In this document: positions 18,581-27,370 of the stretch, in pieces
Layout: each line of letters opens with the position of its first letter
How positions within the stretch are numbered: the first letter of the stretch is position 1
Source of the DNA: Pseudomonas sp. N040
GTDB taxonomy: Bacteria; Pseudomonadota; Gammaproteobacteria; Pseudomonadales; Pseudomonadaceae
Reading direction: 5' to 3'
Assembly: GCF_015637705.1 (NCBI RefSeq)
Contig: NZ_JADOBE010000009.1
Coordinates: 144,503 to 208,502, forward strand
DNA length: 64,000 nt
Translations under genes and position numbers: made by a program
Notes under the pieces: model-generated
Told to the model about the DNA's origin: nothing
Databases searched by the model: none
Seen by the model: the letters and a program-made list of their open reading frames with translations, nothing else

Positions 18581-19405
18581 ATGCCCTTTGCCCGCATCAA
18601 TCAGCAGAACATACATTACGAAGACACGGGTGGTGACGGGCTGCCGCTGATCCTCAGCCACGGCTTCCTGATGGACCGGCAGATGTTCGCCCCGCAGGTG
18701 GCGGCGCTGAGTCCGGAATTCCGCGTGATCACCTGGGACGAGCGCGGCTTTGGCCAGACCGAGTTCGACGGCCAGCCGTTCAGCTACTGGGATTCAGCGC
18801 GCGACTGCCTCGCGCTGCTCGACCATCTGGGCATTGCCCGGGCCGTGCTGGGGGGCATGTCCCAGGGTGGTTTTCTCTCCCTGCGCGCGGCCCTGCTGGC
18901 ACCGCAGCGAGTACTCGGGCTGGTGCTGATCGATACCCAGGCCGGCCCGGAAGACCCGCAACATGTCGAGGGTTACCGGCAGCTGATGCAGGGCTGGATC
19001 AGCCAGGGCCTGAGCGAGGAGGTGGCGCAGACTATTGCGCACATCATCCTTGCCGAACCGCAGGAGAACGCGCGCTGGATCGCCAAGTGGAAAGCCCTGA
19101 AAAACCCGGCGCAGCTTGCGGCGCCGACCGAATGCCTGCTCGGGCGCGAGGATCTGACGCCGCGGCTGGACGAGATCGTTGCCCCGGCACTGGTGATTCA
19201 TGGCAGCGCGGATAACGCCATCCCGTTGCCGCTGGCCCGGGCGCTGTGCGCCGGGCTGCGCCACAGCCAGCCGCTGGTGCTGGTCGAGGGTGCGGCGCAT
19301 GCCGCCAACCTGACCCACCCCGAGCAGGTCAACCCGCCACTGCTGGCCTTTCTCCGGCAGTTGGTGGCAGCCCCGGATCAGGTGGGCTACCACCGCAGCG
19401 ACTGA
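18581..19405 (+). CDS. Alpha/beta fold hydrolase
   Basis: 274 residues. The nucleophile elbow is GGMSQGG (Ser94), with the acid in HGSADNAIP and the His in EGAAHAANL near the C-terminus, a complete catalytic triad. The HGFLMD oxyanion segment fits esterase / haloperoxidase-like members. The start at 18581 has a GAGGAG site seven bases upstream; the frame extends a further 69 codons without support. Substrate not predictable. Confidence 0.9.
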   Translation: MPFARINQQNIHYEDTGGDGLPLILSHGFLMDRQMFAPQVAALSPEFRVITWDERGFGQTEFDGQPFSYWDSARDCLALLDHLGIARAVLGGMSQGGFLSLRAALLAPQRVLGLVLIDTQAGPEDPQHVEGYRQLMQGWISQGLSEEVAQTIAHIILAEPQENARWIAKWKALKNPAQLAAPTECLLGREDLTPRLDEIVAPALVIHGSADNAIPLPLARALCAGLRHSQPLVLVEGAAHAANLTHPEQVNPPLLAFLRQLVAAPDQVGYHRSD

Positions 19406-19476
19406 AGCAACCACGCGGGCACTGGTTGCAGCACGGCAATCCCCGGCTGCGACCTCGAGAGTGTCCGGCGTCAGCC

Positions 19477-20850
19477 TCAGTGAAGCGGCAGGCTGAGCGA
19501 AACCCGCAACCCCGGCCGGGCATTGGCGAGGCTGAAAGTGCCGTTGTGCGCCTCTGCCACCAGCCGGCAGAGATACAGTCCCAAGCCGACGCCGCCGGTA
19601 GTGCGGCCGCGGGCAGCGTCGGGACGGAAGAAGGGGGCGGCCAGCTGTGCCAGTTGCTCCTCCGGTACACCGGGGCCGTAGTCGCGCACTTCAATCAGTA
19701 GCGCTTGCTGGTCCTGACGGATATGCAATTCGACCGGCTGCGCGGTATCGCCACTGTGGCGCAGGGCATTGTCCAGCAGGTTGCGCAGCAACAGGCGCAT
19801 GCGTGCCGGGTCGAGCGCCAGCGCCGGCAAGCCGGCGGCGACCTGCAGCTGGATGCTGCCGGCCTGCGCATGCTTGACCTGCAGTTCGCGGATGACCTCG
19901 CCTGCCAGTACCGGCAGGTCGACGGCTTCGCGGTGCAGCGCGGCATGCCGGCTGGCCAGCCGCTCGCTTTCCAGCAGGTCGCTGATCAGGCTGGCCATTT
20001 CCTGCAGGTCGCGCAGCAGGGCATCACGTTGCGGCATGACTTCGGCGGTTTCCGGCAGCAACTCGGTATTCAGCCGCGCGCGGGTCAGCGGGCTGCGCAG
20101 TTCATGGCTGATCGCCAGTAGCAGCGCGCGCTTGGCCTCGAGCATCTGGTGGATGTCGTGGCCCATGGTGTTGATGGTCTGCGCCAGCTGGCCGAGCTCG
20201 TCGGGGCGTTCGGCGTGGCATACCGGAATCTGCTCGGCAAACTGGCCCTCGCCAAAGCGCTGCGCGCCGGCACGGATCTCATCCAGCGGGCGCAGCAGGC
20301 GGCGCACATAGAGGAAGGCCAGCAGGGTCAGCAGCAGGAGGATGCCGAGGGTGATGCCGAACGCATACGGGTTGGGTTCGAAGGCCTGCTCGTCGATGCC
20401 GAACTGGAGGCGGTGGCCGTCCGCCGTGGTGCGCGTGAGCAGGCGCTGCCAGCGTTCATCGCCGGCCCAGCGATGCCGGCTGTCCTCGCTATGCATCCAC
20501 TCCGGCAGGCGTTGCTGCGGGTGCGACTGCCAGTTGATCTGCGCCCCGCTGATGCGCACGGTCACCGGCAGGCGCTCGGTCAGGGCGCGGGCGCGGTCAA
20601 TGCTGGGGCTGCCGCCGGGGCTGAGGTCGGCGGCCACGCGGTCGACGTAGTCGGACAGCAGTGGGCCGGCGGCGTCGCGCCAGCTGCCGGAGAACATGCC
20701 CTGGGCGCCACCGGTGAAGGTTGCGGTGACCGCCAGGGCCAGCAGCAGGAACACCAGCACCAAACGCAGCTTGATCGAGTGACCGACGGCCTGCCGGGCG
20801 CGCTGGTGCCAGCGCTGATGCTGGGGGCAGGGGTGTGCTGGCTGGCTCAT
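19477..20850 (-). CDS. Two-component sensor histidine kinase
   Basis: 457 residues. Two membrane helices (about 26-47 and 163-182) bracket a periplasmic sensor of roughly 115 residues; then HAMP, a HisKA domain with phospho-acceptor His249 (ISHELRSPLTRARL) and an HATPase domain with the N box (LLRNLLDNALRHSG) and G boxes (DYGPGVPEEQ). Its start overlaps the response-regulator stop by 4 bp, so translation is coupled. CpxA/RstB-like by layout, and the Spy-like neighbour upstream suggests an envelope or metal signal. Confidence 0.94.
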   Translation of the reverse strand: MSQPAHPCPQHQRWHQRARQAVGHSIKLRLVLVFLLLALAVTATFTGGAQGMFSGSWRDAAGPLLSDYVDRVAADLSPGGSPSIDRARALTERLPVTVRISGAQINWQSHPQQRLPEWMHSEDSRHRWAGDERWQRLLTRTTADGHRLQFGIDEQAFEPNPYAFGITLGILLLLTLLAFLYVRRLLRPLDEIRAGAQRFGEGQFAEQIPVCHAERPDELGQLAQTINTMGHDIHQMLEAKRALLLAISHELRSPLTRARLNTELLPETAEVMPQRDALLRDLQEMASLISDLLESERLASRHAALHREAVDLPVLAGEVIRELQVKHAQAGSIQLQVAAGLPALALDPARMRLLLRNLLDNALRHSGDTAQPVELHIRQDQQALLIEVRDYGPGVPEEQLAQLAAPFFRPDAARGRTTGGVGLGLYLCRLVAEAHNGTFSLANARPGLRVSLSLPLH

Positions 20851-21527
20851 GGCAGGCGCCGCAAGGCGAGTGAGTAGCCGGCATTGCGCAGGGTCTTGAT
20901 GCAGTCCAGCGGCTCGAGCTTCTTGCGCAGGCGGCTGACCACGATATCCACCGCGCGCGAGTAGAGTTCGGCTTCGTGGCCGCGCAACTGGTTGAGGATG
21001 TCGTCGCGGCTGTACACCCGGCCGCTCTCGCGGGCCAGCAGGTGCAGCAGTTCGAATTCGGTGCCGGTCAGTTCCACGTCCTCGCCCAGGCGGGTGACGC
21101 TGCGCCGCGCCGGGTCGATGCTGAGGCCGTCAAAGCGCAGCTCGCCGTCAGCGCGCGGCGGCGGGGCGCTGCGCCGACGCAGCAGCGCCTGGACCCGGGC
21201 CACCAGCTCGCGCGGCTCGAAGGGCTTGGGCAGGTAGTCGTCGGCGCCCAGTTCGAGGCCGACCACGCGGTCCATCACCTCGCCGCGGGCGGTGAGCATG
21301 ACGATCGGGATGTCGCTGTCCTTGCGGATGGTGCGGCACAGCTCGAAACCGTCCATCTCCGGCAGCATCACATCGAGAATGGCCACCTCGAAGCTGCCGT
21401 CGCGGACCATGGCCAGGCCCGCGCTGGGTTTCAGCGCCTGGCTCAGCGCCAGCTCGAAGCGCTGGAAGTAGGTGGCCAGCGGGCCGCCGAGCTGTTGGTC
21501 ATCGTCGATCAGCAGGATTCGGTGCAT
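20847..21527 (-). CDS. OmpR-family response regulator
   Basis: 226 residues: receiver with phospho-acceptor Asp52 (VAILDVMLPEMDG) and the conserved K in PKPFEPREL, then an OmpR/PhoB winged helix (LTGTEFELLHLLA). Partner of the downstream kinase. The Spy-like and 68-aa genes lie 225 bp upstream on the same strand and are candidate targets. Confidence 0.95.
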   Translation of the reverse strand: MHRILLIDDDQQLGGPLATYFQRFELALSQALKPSAGLAMVRDGSFEVAILDVMLPEMDGFELCRTIRKDSDIPIVMLTARGEVMDRVVGLELGADDYLPKPFEPRELVARVQALLRRRSAPPPRADGELRFDGLSIDPARRSVTRLGEDVELTGTEFELLHLLARESGRVYSRDDILNQLRGHEAELYSRAVDIVVSRLRKKLEPLDCIKTLRNAGYSLALRRLP

Positions 21528-21752
21528 GGGATACCTGTGGGGTGGGCGTCACAACTGCGCGTGGCGCGAGCATGAGCGGTTGTTTAGCGTGAATGTACCA
21601 GCGATCGCGGATCACCACGAACATCCGCAGCACCCTGTGCGGCAGACGCAGGCTGGCTTGCGCGCAGGGAGCGACGTTCAACCGGGACTATCCCGTTGGG
21701 CTGCACCGCCAGTCCGGCCTGACCGCGAGCGGCCGGCCAAACTGTCTGCGCC

Positions 21753-22205
21753 TCACCAGCCGTGGCGGAACCAGCCCCTGCAGCCTTCCAGCCGGTCGCG
21801 GACTTGCTGCTGTTGCGCGGGGTTCAGGCTGTCGTAGAAGTCTGCCAGAGCGCTGATAGCCTGTGGCGCGTTGTCCTGCAGGGCCTTGGTCTTCGCGTCG
21901 AGCAGCGCCTGCGCGCGGCTGCGGTCGAAGGTGGCACCGCTGATCAGGCCGGCCAGTTCGCTGCGCGGGTCGCCGGCATCGCCACGGACCCCTTGGTGCA
22001 GGGCCTGCAACTGGTCGACCAGGACATTCAGCTTCTGTTGTTGCGCGGCGTCGAGGTCGAGTTTGTCGGTCAGCGAGTCGCGCATCTCGGCGCTGTCCGC
22101 CGCGCTCCAGTCGTGATGGTAACCGCGCGAGCAGGCGGACAAGCCACCCACCAGCAGGCCGATGCTCAGTACCGCGATGAGGGTCTTGCGAATCTGCTTG
22201 TTCAT
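21753..22205 (-). CDS. Spy/CpxP-like periplasmic lipoprotein
   Basis: 150 residues with a lipoprotein-type signal (LLVGGLSACSRG, Cys near residue 25). The mature part is helical and carries an LDAAQQQKL motif resembling the LTxxQ repeat of Spy/CpxP, with a second one at LNPAQQQQVRD. Such proteins are periplasmic chaperones or metal-responsive inhibitors of sensor kinases. The ATG at 22205 has GAGGTG seven bases before it; an in-frame GTG three codons upstream is possible. Lies 15 bp after the 68-aa gene and upstream of the two-component pair. Confidence 0.82.
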   Translation of the reverse strand: MNKQIRKTLIAVLSIGLLVGGLSACSRGYHHDWSAADSAEMRDSLTDKLDLDAAQQQKLNVLVDQLQALHQGVRGDAGDPRSELAGLISGATFDRSRAQALLDAKTKALQDNAPQAISALADFYDSLNPAQQQQVRDRLEGCRGWFRHGW

Positions 22206-22220
22206 GCTGTTCACCTCGCC

Positions 22221-22427
22221 TTACATGCCGATCAGGGTGCCGACGATGGAAACGCCATGGCTGGCGTCGAACACTTCGCCCATGCGGATATAGCCGGCAA
22301 CCCAGCAGGTCACGAACAGCGTGGCGATGAAGGCCAGTTGCAGGTTGGCCTGGCCGGTCTTGTCGTTGCCGAACAGGTCTGCGGGGGAATGGGCGGAGCC
22401 GGGGGTTTGCTTGATCCAGGTTTTCAT
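22221..22427 (-). CDS. Small single-pass membrane protein, 68 aa
   Basis: 68 residues starting MKTWIKQTPG after a GGTGAGC site. A hydrophilic N-terminus of about 28 residues is followed by one or two hydrophobic segments (LQLAFIATLFVTCWVAGYIR and VSIVGTLIGM). I do not recognise the family. Spacing of 15 bp to the Spy-like gene indicates one transcript; it may act with the kinase or the chaperone at the inner membrane. Confidence 0.7.
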   Translation of the reverse strand: MKTWIKQTPGSAHSPADLFGNDKTGQANLQLAFIATLFVTCWVAGYIRMGEVFDASHGVSIVGTLIGM

Positions 22428-22588
22428 GATGCTCACCTTCGCGTTGCGTTGTAGGTGATTCATGCTGCTGGATTGGCCGTGGCGGAGCGTCTCGGCGGGG
22501 TATCGGTTTATGTCGGTTTGTATCAGCGCGGCAGGTGACGAAGCAGCCTGTGCCGGGCGGCATTGCGCCGGCCCGGCAGACCGTGGCT

Positions 22589-22870
22589 TCAGTCCTGGCG
22601 GCTGGTGACTTCCAGCAGGTGATAGCCGAACTGGGTTTTCACCGGGCCCTGTACGGTATTGACCGGCGCGCTGAACACCACCGTATCGAATTCCTTGACC
22701 ATCTGGCCTGGGCCGAACGAGCCCAGGTCACCGCCGCTGCGGCTGGACGGGCAGGTGGAATTGTCTTTGGCGACCTGGGCGAAGTCGGCACCGGCTTCGA
22801 TGGCGGCTTTGAGTTCGTTGCACCTGGCTTCGGTGGCAACCAGGATGTGACGGGCAGTGGCGCGGGCCAT
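22589..22870 (-). CDS. ppiC: Parvulin-type peptidyl-prolyl isomerase (PpiC)
   Basis: 93-residue single-domain cytosolic parvulin. The motifs ARHILV, SGGDLGSFGPGQMV, and FGYHLLEV are those of PpiC, which isomerises X-Pro bonds. The start at 22870 is preceded by AAGGAGG, ten bases away. The length equals E. coli PpiC; no signal peptide. Confidence 0.95.
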   Translation of the reverse strand: MARATARHILVATEARCNELKAAIEAGADFAQVAKDNSTCPSSRSGGDLGSFGPGQMVKEFDTVVFSAPVNTVQGPVKTQFGYHLLEVTSRQD

Positions 22871-23157
22871 GGGGGGATTCCTCCTTTGATTGAAGGCGCC
22901 GAGCCTACCGGAAATGCAGGCTGATTCAAGTACGGCGCGATTGTCGGCCGTGCAGGGCCGGGGATCGTTTCTGCCAGCGCGCTCGTCGCGGCAGCGTGGC
23001 AGATGCATTTTGCCGCGCTGAACGCTGTGCTGCAGATGAGCGGGAATCACCCCGGTGCAGGCTGTAGCGAGTTGCCAGGCCCCATGCACCGGGCATGTCG
23101 GTCAGCCCGGTGCTGCTGCGGCAAGCGTTCAGTCCAGCCTGCAGGGGTGGGTGGCTG

Positions 23158-23319
23158 TCAGAACCCGATGGCGTCCTTTAGCAGGACGAAGGTTGAGTCG
23201 TCTGCCGTGCTTGCCGCCGTGTCGCTACCTTCCTCGGCGCCGACAAACAGCAGACCGGCGATCAATAGTGCTGCAGCCAGCAGCAAGGCTTGCCCAAAGT
23301 TGCTTTCATAATTGCTCAT
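23158..23319 (-). CDS. 53-aa single-pass membrane microprotein
   Basis: A 54-codon frame begins at the ATG at 23319 (MSNYESNFGQ) with GGAGTG six bases upstream and ends in TGA at 23158. It encodes one strong membrane helix (ALLLAAALLIAGLLFVG) followed by an acidic, Ser/Thr/Asp-rich tail ending LLKDAIGF. It stands alone, with 287 bp downstream to ppiC. No family recognised. The clear Shine-Dalgarno and the well-formed helix argue that it is translated. Confidence 0.62.
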   Translation of the reverse strand: MSNYESNFGQALLLAAALLIAGLLFVGAEEGSDTAASTADDSTFVLLKDAIGF

Positions 23320-23348
23320 GGTGACACTCCTAAAACGTAAATGATTGA

Positions 23349-23370
23349 ATCAAGAGGGGTTTCTCTTGAT
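23349..23370. promoter_or_regulatory. Perfect 8-bp inverted repeat upstream of the microprotein gene
   Basis: ATCAAGAG and CTCTTGAT separated by six bases, 30 bases upstream of the 53-aa start. It could be an operator or a leader hairpin. Confidence 0.45.
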
Positions 23371-23500
23371 GCAGGCACGCCGGACTTGTGGTCTGACGGA
23401 AGCTGCTGGAATCGCCATTCTTTGTTTTTATGAGTACCTCAGCCGCACAGTGCAGTCGCGGCGTGGGGCCAATCTGGGCTTATTAATTAGGCACAACAAC

Positions 23501-23525
23501 CTAAAAAGGCCGCCTCGGAGCGGCC
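23501..23525 (-). terminator. Rho-independent terminator of the carboxymuconolactone-decarboxylase-like gene
   Basis: GGCCGC / GCGGCC stem followed leftward by a run of five Us. It lies about 105 bp past the stop at 23630. The rest of 23320-23629 holds no gene. Confidence 0.75.
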
Positions 23526-23629
23526 ACAGGGCTGCCTGCCATGCGCCTGTGACGCACGGCTGGTGCACTGCTTCAGCGGGGGAGCGGGCGTTCAGGAGTG
23601 GGCCTGACGGGCCCGCGCAAAACCGGCGC

Positions 23630-24175
23630 TCAGAGGGCCGGCAAGAGCACTTCGGGGGTTTGCAGCGGGGATTCGATCTCGATGTCGAGGGTGTTCAACA
23701 GGTCGGAAATCATCGTGTAGAAGCCGACACACACCAGCAGCTCCAGCAGTTCGGCCTGCGACAGCCGGGCTGCCAGCGGTTTCAGGGTGAGGTCACTGGC
23801 GCGGCTGTTGCGCGCGATATCCTCAGTGAGGCGCATCACCTGCCGCTGCACTTCACTGAAGGCGCTGGCCTGCGGCCCTTCGTGAATGGCGGCGAGCAGC
23901 TCCGCGCTCATGCCCAGCTGTTGGCCGATGCGTTCGTGCTGGTGCACTTCATAGCGCGAGTTGCGCAGCAGGCCGGTGCGGATGATGGCGATTTCGCGCA
24001 GTATCGGGTCCAGCTTGCCTTCCAGCAGCAGGGCATTGCCGAGCACGGTGATACCTTCGAGCACGCCGCTGTTGTGGCCGAGCATGCGAAAGATATTCAG
24101 GGCGGGGAGCTTGGCCAGAATGGCCTGGGCGCGCGCGTCGAGCTGTTGCGGGTCGGGGTAGGGAATGCGGGCCAT
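23630..24175 (-). CDS. Carboxymuconolactone decarboxylase-like (AhpD fold) protein
   Basis: 181 residues of the CMD/AhpD helical family: LREIAIIRTGLLRNSRYEVHQHERIG is the conserved core. The catalytic CxxC of AhpD is absent (LLRNSRYEVHQH), so it is not a peroxidase reductase; it resembles CMD-like proteins of unknown function. The start at 24175 (MARIPYPDPQQ) is chosen over a much longer GC-driven frame to the right. Confidence 0.85.
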   Translation of the reverse strand: MARIPYPDPQQLDARAQAILAKLPALNIFRMLGHNSGVLEGITVLGNALLLEGKLDPILREIAIIRTGLLRNSRYEVHQHERIGQQLGMSAELLAAIHEGPQASAFSEVQRQVMRLTEDIARNSRASDLTLKPLAARLSQAELLELLVCVGFYTMISDLLNTLDIEIESPLQTPEVLLPAL

Positions 24176-24329
24176 CGGGAGTCTCCAGGTAAGTGCGGGC
24201 AGCGCGGGCTTGCGCAACCGGCTTCGGCTGGCGCAGGTGCTCTGCTGCGTGCGGGCAAGCATACGCCGGCCGGGCGCCTGTTGCAGCTGTGCCGAGCGCT
24301 CTGCGCTGCGGGTTGCGGACTGTCGGGGA

Positions 24330-25148
24330 TTAGCTGTCGGCGAGTGCCTGGGCGGCCAGCCACAATCCCCAGAGCACCAGTAGCAGGCCGCCGAGGCGGC
24401 CGATCCAGGCTTGTCGGGGCAGCAGTTTCTCCAGCAGGACATACAGGCCGAGCAGCGCGACCCACGTCAGGTTCATCACCCCACCGACGAACAGCAGGCC
24501 CATCAGCGCCCAGCAACAACCCAGGCAGAACAGCCCGTGCGCCAGGCCCATGCGCCAGCTGCCGCCGAGCCCGGCTTGCCAGTAGTCGAGGATGAAGCGC
24601 AACGGCGGAGCGCAGCGCTCCAGGCAGGCCTGCTTTGCCGGCAGCCACTGGTAGACCCCGGCACCCAGCAACAACCCGGCGCCCAGCCACAGGCTGCGGC
24701 TGCGCATCTGCGCGTCGAGCAGGCGCCAGTGTTCCAGCTGCCATTGCAGCAGGGTGGCGAGCAGGCTGAACGCACTCCATACCAGCAGGTAACCGAGGCC
24801 GAACAACAGCAGCGCCAGCTGCGCCTGGCCCGAGCTGAAGCGCCGTTGCGCCACCTGGCGGTAGAGCAGCAGCATCGGCAGGGCGCTGGGCAGCATCATG
24901 GCGACCATCATCAGCGCCCACATGGCGAACATCAGCAGGGCATCGGCGGTTGTCCAGGGCATGCTCATGTCGCCCATGCTCTGCACCATCAGCGCGGCGG
25001 CGCTGTTCATGCGCTCGGCCAGGCGATACAGCACCGCCCAGGCCACGGCGAGCAGGCCGAGCAGGCAGGCGAGCAGCAGGCGGTTGCCCTGCAGCGCCGC
25101 GTGCCAGGCCTGGCGCGGGTTTGCAACAACGGGTGGGGCAGCCTTCAC
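24330..25148 (-). CDS. DUF2182 integral membrane protein
   Basis: 272 residues, about seven hydrophobic segments. The motif MWALMMVAMMLPSALPM and the Cys-rich GLFCLGCCWALM block identify DUF2182 (predicted metal-binding membrane protein). The start overlaps the preceding DUF1326 gene by 4 bp, so the two are translationally coupled. Function not established. Confidence 0.85.
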   Translation of the reverse strand: MKAAPPVVANPRQAWHAALQGNRLLLACLLGLLAVAWAVLYRLAERMNSAAALMVQSMGDMSMPWTTADALLMFAMWALMMVAMMLPSALPMLLLYRQVAQRRFSSGQAQLALLLFGLGYLLVWSAFSLLATLLQWQLEHWRLLDAQMRSRSLWLGAGLLLGAGVYQWLPAKQACLERCAPPLRFILDYWQAGLGGSWRMGLAHGLFCLGCCWALMGLLFVGGVMNLTWVALLGLYVLLEKLLPRQAWIGRLGGLLLVLWGLWLAAQALADS

Positions 25149-25780
25149 CGTACCACGCCGCGTCCGGTGAAATGCAACCGGGCGAAATGCCCGTGGCTAT
25201 TCTGCGAAGCGATGCGGATCGCCCCCTGGGTCTGGTAGCTGCCGCTGGCCATCTCCGCCTCGGTGAACTCGAAGCCGTCCGGCAGGCGCAACTGGATCGA
25301 CTGCGGCGCGCCGCTGACCGGGTTGCGGATCGGTTCGCCGATGGCTTCCAACACGCCGGGGATGCTGAAGTGCGCCTGCCGCTGCGGCAGGTCGATGTGC
25401 ATCTCGATCGGCACGAACTGCGGCTCGTGCATCTGCGTGACGGTACTGGCGAACACCTGGAACACGGTAGCGCCGGGATCGGTGTCCTGGCCGGAGAGAA
25501 TCTTCAGCAGACCCTCGCGTTGCGCCGGGCTGGCCTGGTCATCGACGAACACCTGGCAGCTGCCGTTGCCTTCGTGGATCGGCCCCGGCCAGGCGAACAG
25601 GCTGATCCAGCGCAGGTCGTCGAGACGGGTTTCATTGTAGTGCCCGTGTTCGACCTGCATGCCGACCACTGCCTGGCAGAATCCCTGGCTGGGCAGGGCG
25701 CTGAATTGGCAGGGGCAGCCCCAGTCACAGTTGCAGCTTACAAACTCGACGCCCTGCAGGCGCCAATCAGCCATGCTCAT
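25145..25780 (-). CDS. DUF1326 domain protein
   Basis: 211 residues beginning MSMADW after GGAGGTG. A clustered cysteine motif (CNCDWGCPCQF, C16, C18, C22, C24) near the N-terminus defines DUF1326 and looks like a metal or redox site. No signal peptide, so cytosolic. Coupled by 4-bp overlap to the DUF2182 membrane gene, suggesting a two-part metal-handling unit (inference). Confidence 0.86.
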   Translation of the reverse strand: MSMADWRLQGVEFVSCNCDWGCPCQFSALPSQGFCQAVVGMQVEHGHYNETRLDDLRWISLFAWPGPIHEGNGSCQVFVDDQASPAQREGLLKILSGQDTDPGATVFQVFASTVTQMHEPQFVPIEMHIDLPQRQAHFSIPGVLEAIGEPIRNPVSGAPQSIQLRLPDGFEFTEAEMASGSYQTQGAIRIASQNSHGHFARLHFTGRGVVR

Positions 25781-25876
25781 GGTTCACCTCCTTCGTCGTT
25801 GCGACGAGAAGCCTGGTTATCCCCACTGTTCAGGCTAGCAGAGCGGCCCTTGCCGGCGCCCGCAACCGACCGAAGG

Positions 25877-27208
25877 TTATGCCCGCTCCAGCGACCACTG
25901 GCGCAGGTGCAGCAGGCTGTCGCGGTAGGGCTGCAGGCCTTTGCCGAGCAGGTACACCGAACTGGCTACGGCCAGTGTGTTGACGATCAGCAGCGAGTAG
26001 CGCAAGGCCTGATCATCGGCAAACACATAGTCGGTCACCAGCGCTACGGCTGTCGGGCCGATGCCCAGGCCGAGCAGGGTGATCACGAACAGGTAGATCG
26101 CCGACGCCTGGCCGCGCATGGCGCTGGGCATGATTTCCTGAATCGCCGCCGGCGCCACGCCAAACGGCATGCTCAGGAAAAACACCGTGGGTGCGGTCAG
26201 CACGGCCGCCCACAGGCCGCTGCCCATCAACGGAAAGCTGAGCACGCAGGGCACGGCCGCGATGGCCGCATACAGGCCTACGCGCATGTTGGCATCGGTG
26301 CGGCCGTGCCTGGCCATCCAGTCGGCCAGGCGCCCGCCGGTGACGATGCCGAGGCAGCCGAACACGCCGACGATGCTGCCATACACCACCCCGACCTGGC
26401 CGGCATCCCAGCCGTAGGTGCGAATGAAGAAGGTCGGAATCCAGGCCGCGCCACCGTAACCGGCGAACGCCAGGCCGGCAAAGCCGAGGTTGTGGCACAG
26501 CACGGTGCGCCGGTTGGCGCGGATGTAACGCCCGACCTCCGCCAGCGGTACCGCTACTCCGGCACCCACGCCGCGCCTGGCCGGTTCGTTCACGGCCAGC
26601 ATCAACAGGCTGAAGAGCACGCCGGCCGCGCCCAGCAGCAGGAAGATCAGCTGCCAGGGGCGCACCTCGCCGAGCAACGGCAAGCGCACGTCGCCCTGCG
26701 CCGAGGCAAAGGTGATGACCAGGCCGCCGAGCAGGAAAGCCAGGCCTGAGCCCAGGTACACACCCATCGAATAGACGCTGATGGCGGTGGCCCGGCGATT
26801 CAGCGGAAAGCTGTCGGCGATCAGCGAATAGGCGGCCGGCGATAGCGCAGCCTCGCCGACGCCGACGCCGATGCGACACACCAGGAATTGCCAGTACAGG
26901 CGGGCCATGCCGCACGCCGCGGTCATCGCGCTCCAGAACAGCACCCCGAGGGCGATCAGGCCGCGCCGGCTGCGAGTATCCGCCAGGCGGCCGAGGGGAA
27001 TGCCGCAGACGGTGTAGAACAGGGCGAAGGACAAACCCATCAGCAGGCTCATCTGGGTATCGCTGATCAGCAGGTCGCGGCGGATCGGCCCCACCAGCAG
27101 GTTGAGAATCTGCCGGTCGATAAACGACAGCACGTAGGCCAGCATCAGGATGCCGACCGAGCTCCAGGCGCGGAAACTCGAAGGGTAGGCGGTGTCATCG
27201 TCGAGCAT
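25877..27208 (-). CDS. MFS transporter (Spinster-like)
   Basis: 443 residues with twelve predicted membrane helices. The loop 2-3 motif GIPLGRLADTRSRR and the helix-1 YVLSFIDRQIL segment are typical of the spinster-like/ACS-like major facilitators common in Proteobacteria. Substrate unknown; carboxylates, lipids or xenobiotics are possible. Convergent with no close partner; divergent from the luciferase-like gene. Confidence 0.88.
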   Translation of the reverse strand: MLDDDTAYPSSFRAWSSVGILMLAYVLSFIDRQILNLLVGPIRRDLLISDTQMSLLMGLSFALFYTVCGIPLGRLADTRSRRGLIALGVLFWSAMTAACGMARLYWQFLVCRIGVGVGEAALSPAAYSLIADSFPLNRRATAISVYSMGVYLGSGLAFLLGGLVITFASAQGDVRLPLLGEVRPWQLIFLLLGAAGVLFSLLMLAVNEPARRGVGAGVAVPLAEVGRYIRANRRTVLCHNLGFAGLAFAGYGGAAWIPTFFIRTYGWDAGQVGVVYGSIVGVFGCLGIVTGGRLADWMARHGRTDANMRVGLYAAIAAVPCVLSFPLMGSGLWAAVLTAPTVFFLSMPFGVAPAAIQEIMPSAMRGQASAIYLFVITLLGLGIGPTAVALVTDYVFADDQALRYSLLIVNTLAVASSVYLLGKGLQPYRDSLLHLRQWSLERA

Positions 27209-27370
27209 GCGGGGTCACCAGCACGCTGCTCGCGCAGCGCTCGAAGGTTGCAAGTGCGGCAAGCCTAGCCCATGCAGCAAAGCGCGTGCGTTTACCTTAC
27301 CCTTGAGGGCCGCTGGCGCAGTAAAGTCAGCACTGCTGCGCGCGTGCAGCCCCAGGAGCCGGACAGGTTT

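Noticed and set aside
23349..23370. FNR/ANR site
   Set aside because: The arms are ATCAA...TTGAT, the reverse orientation and wrong spacing for TTGAT-N4-ATCAA.
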